From Plantago ovata (lineage: Eukaryota; Streptophyta; Magnoliopsida; Lamiales; Plantaginaceae): DNA of 64,000 nt. The stretch lies in assembly GCA_028274465.1 (NCBI GenBank), contig CM051456.1, forward strand, positions 63,722,753 through 63,786,752, written 5' to 3'. The notes under the pieces were generated by a model, which ran no database searches, had not been told where the DNA came from, and saw nothing but the letters and a program-made list of their open reading frames with translations. How positions within the stretch are numbered: the first letter of the stretch is position 1; each line of letters begins with the position of its first letter. The position numbers and the translations under genes are program-made. Below are positions 57,612 through 64,000 of this stretch, piece by piece.

Positions 57612-59127
57612 TGTTGGTCCCTTTAAACAACAAGAAAAGACTAGGGGGGGGGTGAATAGTCTTTTCAAACTTTTCGTCGTTTAAAACTTTCTCAGCAAGT
57701 GCTTATTACTTTTCAGTAATGAGTTTGCTGGTACTTAACTTTCTCAGCAAGTGCTTATTACTTTTCAGTAATGAGTTTGCTGGTACTTAAAAACATAGTG
57801 CGAAAGTCTTTTACAATAAGTGCTTTTCTCAGAGAGCTAGTTTCAGCAAGTGAGCAGAGTGACAGTGTACGAGAAATGTAACTTGCTGAAAACTAAGTGC
57901 AGTAAAGTAAATCACACAAATACTTTTATAGTGATATCTGAGAGCGGCGTAATCTCTCAACTAATCCACTTTATCCTTTCTAGGAATGAATCCACTATGA
58001 TAAGATATGAGGTTCCTTACAAATCCTATCACTAATGATTGTCAGAAACCAAAGCACACTTGCTTCGTTTCCAACCTAAACTAGAGAACTGTAACCTTGT
58101 TCTCCACCAAACTTGGGACTTATAATCAGCAACACTATGCTTGATTAATTCCCCCTGAATTTCACGCCTGAAAAGGGTGTTTATCAGTTAGAGAGGTTTT
58201 GGATGAGATGACTTGAATATAACCTTTCAGCTATAACAAGTTATCTAAAGAAACACAACTTGTAATAATTTGCAGTAAGCAAGTTTGGTTGTTTCTGTTG
58301 TCAAGACTTGTTCTTGTTTAGAAGAAAGAACACTTAACTAATTTCTTAGCCGTAAATGTTCTACTTCTTCACAAGTATCTTTTGTTTCAAGCTTAAGTCT
58401 TGGAACGGATCAATAGGTCGTAAAGAGTAGAGAAAGATTAGAGTGTTTAAAGCACAAGTGAGAGTTTGATCACGTTGTTGACACGCCTTCTACTCTTGCC
58501 TGATGAACTCTATTTACGGTGTCTCAAGGTAGCCGTTTGAATTTCAAATTCTAAGGCTTTGTACCTTAAAATGTCACTATCTTGCTTTTGTAATTTCAGC
58601 AGCGTCCTTCATTTGTCTTCTTGTCTTCATGTTCTTCGCGTGCTTACTTTGCATTTAATGTTCTTTTGAATCAAATTCAAATATGAACGTTGGAGTCAAA
58701 ATGCAAGTACTCTTCAGCAAGGAGGTCACAAATGTTGTCAGCAAGTGGTCAGTCACAGTTTCAGCAAGCACAACCTACTCTGTCATATAGATTTTCACTT
58801 ATGCAAGCTGTTGCTGAGATTCTCACTTTCTGAAGCAACATGTGCCTTGTGTAGATACCTTTCTCAAAAATTTTCTAAGTCTTCAGTCTTCTAATCTTCA
58901 ACTTTCTGAGCGGTTCTATGTCTTCAATAGTTTGTTTGTAAAAACAAAGTACATCATCAGTAAACGAAAGAACCTAACTAGTACCGACACTAAGTCTTTC
59001 AGAAAACGTTCCTCTTTCACAATGTCCTTAAAATTCTAAATTCCTATGGACCTTAAAAGTACTAGTTACTGGAGTTTCTTTAATTTAACATGGTTAATTG
59101 GTTATTAAAATTACAAGTTTCCTAACA
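57612..59127 (-). repeat. E3 5' LTR (complete)
   Basis: 1516 bp, TGTTGGTCCC ... GTTTCCTAACA on plus. A 50-bp repeat with TTACTTTTCAGTAATGAG occurs twice near 57688-57790. The TATA box equivalent near 58506-58514 reads GTAAATAG in element orientation, one change from TATAAATAG of the other E-type LTRs. Confidence 0.88.
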
Positions 59128-60147
59128 TATCTCTTTCCAGAGCGTATATTTGAGATTTATTGGACCTGAATAATAATATATATAATATATAATTTATTAT
59201 TATTATTGTCATTCCTTCCAACCTTTGAATTTCCACCACATGTTTAATTCCTCTCTTTCATCACCTCATTCATTCCACCTTTTAATACTTCTTTATCACC
59301 ATGTCATTAAAATAACTACCTTCTAATCATTAATCTTTATAACCTTTGCATTAAGCATTCAAATTTAGGCAAAACACAATTATAGACATGTAACCGTCAC
59401 TATTTAATATATCACAATTATATTTGGAACCTTTAAGATTTTCTTCTTCAACTTATTTCATCACTTCCATAATGATTCAAATTATAACTTTCATTAGTAA
59501 CCGGCACTGTTTAATGTATCTTGATGGTTCATCAATTCGTCTTTGTTCAATAAGTTTCAGTTACAAGCTAAGTACCTCCAATGTTTATTGCCTTACACTC
59601 TGTCCAGCCACAAACTCTTAATGACAAGAAGACAAAAGGTCTTGATCTTCTCACATATATATATTTGCTTCCTTCCATGTACAATCATGTCTTCATCTCG
59701 CAAAGACAGCTTTATTATCTACACTTCTGAAATGTACATGTTCATATCCATTACTTAAAATAAACCCTTTCGTCATAAACAATCCTGCAATCACCATAGC
59801 AAAAACATGCACAAGTGTTAGCAGCAAAGACAATAATTACACCATAGTGTCCATTCCAAACAACCTACTCCCCATTCCCGTTAAGCACGCAAATCCATAT
59901 CAATGATCCATGGTATCTTGAACGGTTTGGTTTACCAAACTAATGGCAGAAAGAGGAACGTGTTCACATATGGTGCGAACCATTGCTTCATAATATATGT
60001 GCGGTTCTTGACCAAGCTGCTCAATTCCAGTTTCTGTTGCGTAAGTTCATGACTTCGTATCTCCTTCGTTTCCGGGTACAAAATCTTGTATTTTATATCC
60101 ATAACAAAATCAAAATATGGAACGTTCGACCATGTATCGTGAGAGGG
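59128..60147. other. Unassigned AT-rich DNA between two E-type LTRs
   Basis: About 1 kb that matches none of the families in the window as far as I can see. It starts with a TA/AAT-rich low-complexity patch (59170-59205). Open frames of 60-70 codons have no recognisable domain. It may be older genomic DNA or an unrecognised element. The outer flanks of E3 (TATCT) and E4 (GAGGG) differ, so these are separate insertions. Confidence 0.5.
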
Positions 60148-61643
60148 TGTTAGGAAACTTGTAATTTGATGAGAAATTAACCATGCTAAATTAATTAAAG
60201 TCTAGTAATTAGTACTCTTAAGGTCCATAGGAATTTTGAATTTAAAGGACATTGTAAAATAGGAACGTTTGCTGAAAGACTTAGTGTAGGTACTAGTTAG
60301 GTTCTTAAGCTTACTAATGATGTACTTTGTTTGTAACAATCTATTGAAGACTTAGAACCACTAAGAAAGTTGAAGACTTAAAATATTTCTTGTAAAAGAA
60401 TCTACAAAAGCGCATGTTATCTCAGAAAGTAAGTAACTCAGCAATCAGTTTACCCATGTGAAAATCTATATGACAGAGTAGGTTGTGCTTGCTGAACTGA
60501 GACTGCTTGCTTACTGAAACACATGTGACCTGCCTTGCTAAATCACTTTGCATTTTGGCTCCAACGTTCACATTTGAATTTGAAGAGCATTAAATTCTAA
60601 GCATGCCGTTCTGAAGACTTGAAGACAAAGGAAGACGCTGTTGATAGTGACAACACAGCAAGATAGTGACATCTCTCGGTTTAGCCAAAGAATTCAAATT
60701 CAAACGGCTCCCCTGAGACACTATAAATAGAGGATATCAGGCTGAGTAGAAGGGTGTGTCAACAACGTGATCAAACTCTCACTTGTGCTTAAACAATCAA
60801 ACCTTCTCTACTCTTAAACAGCCTATTGATCCGTTCCAAGTCTTAAGCTTGAAACCAAAGCTACTTGTGAAGTAGTAGAATACAAAGACTAAGTTATTAG
60901 TTAAGTGTTTTTTCCTCTAAACAAGAACAAGTCTTGACACCAAGAAACAACATACTTGCTTACTGCAAAGTATTGCTAAGTTGAGTTTCTCAGATTACTT
61001 GTGTTAACTGAAAAGTTAATCTCAGTAATCACATCCCAAACCTCTCTAACTGATAAAAACCACCTTATAGGCGTGTTTGTCAGGGGGAACTAATCAAGTA
61101 TAGTTTTGCTGATTAAGTGTCCCAAGTTTCGTGGAGAACAAGGTTACAGTTCTCTAGTTAGGTTGGAAACAAAGCAAGGGTGCTTTAGTTTCTGGGAATT
61201 CTAGTGTGTAGGTGTTGTAAGGAAACTCATCATCTGACATAGTGAATTCAGTCCTAGAAAGGACAAACTGGATTAGTTGAGAGATTGCCACCCTCAGATA
61301 CCACTATAAAAGTGTTTGTGTCATTTAATTTACTACAGTTGTCATTTAATTTACTACAGTTTATTTTCAGCAAGTTACTTTGTTTTCACTTCTTTATTTG
61401 TTTAATGGTTGAAGTTTGATTTCAAAGCACTTAATGTAAAAGACTTCCTCACTCTGAATTTTAATTATGAGCAAACTCATTACTGAAAACTAATAAGCCT
61501 TTGTTGAGAAAGTTAATTACCAACAACCTCATTACTGAAAAGTAATAAGTAATTGCTGAGAAAGTTTTTAGACACGAAAAAGTTTTACAGACTTTTCTCT
61601 CCCCCCACCCCCCGAGTTTACTTGTTGTCTAAAGAGACCAACA
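60148..61643 (+). repeat. E4 5' LTR
   Basis: 1496 bp, TGTTAGGAAACTTG ... GAGACCAACA. CTATAAATAG lies at 60721-60730. Confidence 0.87.
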
Positions 61644-61645
61644 AG

Positions 61646-61794
61646 TGGTATCAGTGCTGGAGGTTCTTTAACCTTCAGCACTGAACCTAGATGCCCTTAG
61701 GTGCTTGCCGTAAATCACTTTCACTTGATCAGTTTGCTAGTTGTTTGTTGACAGGATGTCTCTGGGAGATGCTCCCTTGCTGAAGATGGAAAAC
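61646..61794 (+). pseudogene. E4 primer site and gag start, cut after 13 codons
   Basis: TGGTATCAGTGC at 61646-61657 is the tRNA-Met site with one mismatch. ATG at 61756 gives MSLGDAPLLKMEN, matching the gag start of E3 and E5. At 61795 the LTR of E5 begins. The rest of E4 lies beyond the window or is lost. Confidence 0.85.
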
Positions 61795-63421
61795 TGTTAG
61801 GAATCTTGTAATTTTGATGAGCAATTAACCATGCTAAATTAAGAACAGTCCAGTAACTAGTACTCTTAAGGTCCATAGGAATTTAGAATTTTAAGGACAT
61901 TGTAAAAGAGGAACGTTTGCTGATGACTTAGTTAGGTATTAGATAAGTTATTTCTTTTGCGTATGATGTATTTTATTTTCTGAAAAGAAAATATCTTATT
62001 GATGCTTAGCTTTAATGAATCTTATTTTCTGAAAAGAAAATGACCTATTGAAGCATTTGCTGAAGATATATTTTGTTTATTACAAACAAATTATTTAAGC
62101 AAATAAGAAACCGGTCAGAATCTTGAAGACTTTTGAAGACTTGAAGACTTGAAGACTTGAAGATTGCTGAAGACTGGTAAGGCACGTGTTTTCTCAGAAA
62201 GTGGAATGTTCAGCAACAGCATTGCATAAGTGAAAATCTGAAAGACAGAGTAGGTTGTGCTTGCTGAAACTGAGACTGAACACTTGCTGATGAACATATG
62301 TAACCTCTTGCTGAATATACGAGATTTTGCGCTCCAATGTTACTGTTTGAATTCTATTCAAATGTGCATTTATTGCAAAGCTTACACGCAAAGGACATGA
62401 AGACTAGAAGACAAACAAAGTCGCTGCTGAAAGTACAAAAGCAAGATAGTGACATGTTAAGGAACAAAAGCCTTAGGATTTGAAATTCAAACGGCTCCTT
62501 ACTTGAACTATAAATAGAGGTCATCCGGCAAAGAGTTGAAGGGTGTCAACAACGTGATCAAACTCTCACTTGTGCTTAAAAACTCACAAACCTTCAATCA
62601 CTCTTACTGCCATTGATCCGTTCCAAGACTTAAAGCTTGAAAAAGCTACTTGTGAAGAAGTAGAACAAACTCGGCTAAGAAATTATTTTAGTGTTCTTTC
62701 TTTCGAACAAGAACAAGTCTTGACACCAGAAACAATCAAACTTGTTTACTGCAAAGTATTCCAAGTTGTGTTTCTTAGATTACTTGTTGTAACTGAATAA
62801 GTTATAATTAAGTCATCTCACCCCAAAACTCTCTAACTGAAAATACACCCTTTCAGGCGTGATATTCAGGGGGAACTTAATCGAGCATAGTTTTGCTAAT
62901 TAAAAGTACCAAGTTTGGTGGAGAACAAGGTTGAGTTCTCTAGTTTAGGTTGGAGACAAAGCAAGTGCGCTTTGGTTTCTGTTGAATCGCTTTAGATAGG
63001 AGATTGTAAGGAACCTCAATCATATCTTAGTGGATTCAGTCTTAGAAAGGACAAAGTGGATTAGTTGAGAGATTACGCCACTCTCAGATACCACTATAAA
63101 AGCGTTTGTGTGATTTACTTACTGCATTTAGCTTTCAGCAAATTATATCTGTTTGTACACAGTCACTCACTTCACTTGCTGAAAACTCTTTACTTGCTGA
63201 AAGAGCACTTATCGTTTCAAAGACTTCCGCTCTCTGATTTTAAGTATCAGCAAACCAAGCTACTGGAAAGTAACTTACGCTTGCTGAGAAAGTTAAGTAT
63301 CAGCAACCTCATTACTGAAAAGTAATAAGTACTTGCTGAGAAAGTTTTTAAACGACGAAAGTTTGAAAAGACTATTCACCCCCCCCCTCTAGTCTTTTCT
63401 TGTTGTTTAAAGGGACCAACA
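61795..63421 (+). repeat. E5 5' LTR
   Basis: 1627 bp, TGTTAGGAATCTTG ... GGGACCAACA. It is longer than its relatives, partly through a repeated TTATTTTCTGAAAAGAAAAT (near 61970-62041) and an ACTTGAAG-type tandem run (about 62120-62165). CTATAAATAGAGG lies near 62507-62519. Confidence 0.88.
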
Positions 63422-63423
63422 AG

Positions 63424-63435
63424 TGGTATCAGAGC
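63424..63435 (+). other. E5 primer-binding site, tRNA-Met
   Basis: TGGTATCAGAGC, two bases after the LTR end. Confidence 0.9.
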
Positions 63436-63534
63436 AGGAGGTTCTTTAGCCTTCTGCACTGAACCTAGATCCCCTTAAGTGCTTTCCGTAAATCACTCTC
63501 ACTTGATCAGTTTGGTAGTGCTTTTGCTGACAGG

Positions 63535-64000
63535 ATGTCTTTAGGAGATGCTCCCTTGCTGAAGCTGGAAAATTACGAGAAATGGCGAAACAACATGATG
63601 CTACATCTTGAGGCCATTAGTGATGAGATGGTAACCGTGATTAATGATGGACCTATCAAGATCACTAAGATTGAAAGGAGTTTCCCTCACAAGACCACTG
63701 AAGCTGGGAAGGAAACCATCCCTGGCGAACCATCAGATACTGTTGTGCCAAAACCAAGAGAGGAATGGACTTCTGACGAAGCTAAGAGATTCCATCTTGA
63801 TGGCCAAGCAAGAAACATCATCATCAGATCAACTCCGGATACCATACTGTGCAAACTGTGCGGTGCTAAGACTGCAAAGGAAGCTTGGAAAATGGTTCAA
63901 GATCTTTGTGCTGGATCTGACAAAACCAAGGAAAACAAACTTGAAGTACTTAAATTAAAGTTTCAAAACTTTAAGCAAGGTGCTAACGAGTCACTGGAAG
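63535..64000 (+). CDS. Copia gag (UBN2 type) of E5, 5' part, open at the window edge
   Basis: ATG at 63535 gives MSLGDAPLLKLENYEKWRNN, and the frame stays open for about 155 codons to the end of the window. The UBN2 core is present (ARNIIIRSTPDTILCKL, KEAWKMVQDLC, KFQNFKQGAN). Compared with E2 and E3 it lacks about 11 residues before REEW (the TIEVAVEQ region), which may be a real variant. It has none of the stops seen in E2. The protein would form the particle of a SIRE/Maximus-like copia element. Whether pol is intact lies outside the window. Confidence 0.85.
   Translation, partial: MSLGDAPLLKLENYEKWRNNMMLHLEAISDEMVTVINDGPIKITKIERSFPHKTTEAGKETIPGEPSDTVVPKPREEWTSDEAKRFHLDGQARNIIIRSTPDTILCKLCGAKTAKEAWKMVQDLCAGSDKTKENKLEVLKLKFQNFKQGANESLE

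Larger units (their letters stand above)
38971..57891. repeat. Tandem duplication, copy 2, with the G insertion and a 3.1 kb deletion
   Basis: It follows copy 1 directly and in the same orientation. Subtracting G (about 9.8 kb) leaves about 9.1 kb, and adding the ~3.1 kb missing from gag-pol recovers the ~12.3 kb of copy 1. The E-type part of this copy (E3) keeps a complete 5' LTR to 59127, so this end is the original right boundary. Confidence 0.85.

Noticed and set aside
59424..59758. Short ORFs in the unassigned spacer
   Set aside because: 65-71 codons, AT-rich, overlapping each other, no recognisable motif.

Overview
This window is repetitive nuclear DNA from a flowering plant, probably a eudicot. 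I found no host gene, rRNA or tRNA gene. Nearly all of it is LTR retrotransposon sequence in at least four families, inserted into one another and mostly decayed. The plant assignment rests on tRNA-Asp primer sites of Athila type, a Cassandra miniature element with 5S-like LTRs, and long-LTR Ty1/copia elements with an extra env-like ORF. I cannot name the species.

Families. (1) 'A-type' Athila-like Ty3/gypsy: LTRs about 1.2-1.3 kb running TGATGAA...TTCATCA, a tRNA-Asp primer site, a gag-protease ORF, no reverse transcriptase or integrase, and in some copies a second ORF resembling the putative plant transposon protein domain. (2) 'D-type' Athila-like: LTRs about 1.37-1.40 kb ending CGACTCATCA, gag-protease only. 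(3) 'E-type' Ty1/copia, SIRE/Maximus-like: LTRs about 1.5-1.6 kb running TGTTAGGAAAC...GGGACCAACA, a tRNA-Met primer site, gag-pol, then an env-like ORF. (4) One full-length copia element 'G' with 2.1 kb LTRs. There is also one Cassandra element.

Layout. 1-919: ORF2 remnant of an A-type element (F). 920-5140: A-type element A inserted in F. 5141-10960: a minus-strand chimera with a D-type LTR and 3' region on the left, and an A-type gag, primer site and LTR on the right; a solo LTR sits inside that LTR. 10961-30244: the 3' part of E-type element E1 (+): C-terminal half of an env-like ORF, polypurine tract and 3' LTR. That LTR is split by D-type element D (13917-29039), whose 5' LTR contains A-type element C (14366-23354), whose 5' LTR contains Cassandra (21429-22222). 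30245-38957: minus-strand E-type element E2 (env-like N-terminal half, RNase H/RT, integrase and protease remnants, gag, partial 5' LTR). 38971-59127: a second copy of the block that starts inside D, in tandem. It carries the G insertion (45718-55541) and a deletion of about 3.1 kb in gag-pol; its E-type part is called E3. 59128-60147: unassigned AT-rich DNA. 60148-61794: E4 LTR, primer site and first codons of gag. 61795-64000: E5 LTR, primer site and a gag that stays open to the window edge.

Almost every coding region carries stops, frameshifts or domain deletions. The E5 gag start is the only clearly undamaged one. The most informative results are the ordered insertion history supported by target-site duplications, the roughly 12.3 kb tandem duplication with a fold-back junction, and matching palindrome arrays found both in U3 and after gag in two different element families.
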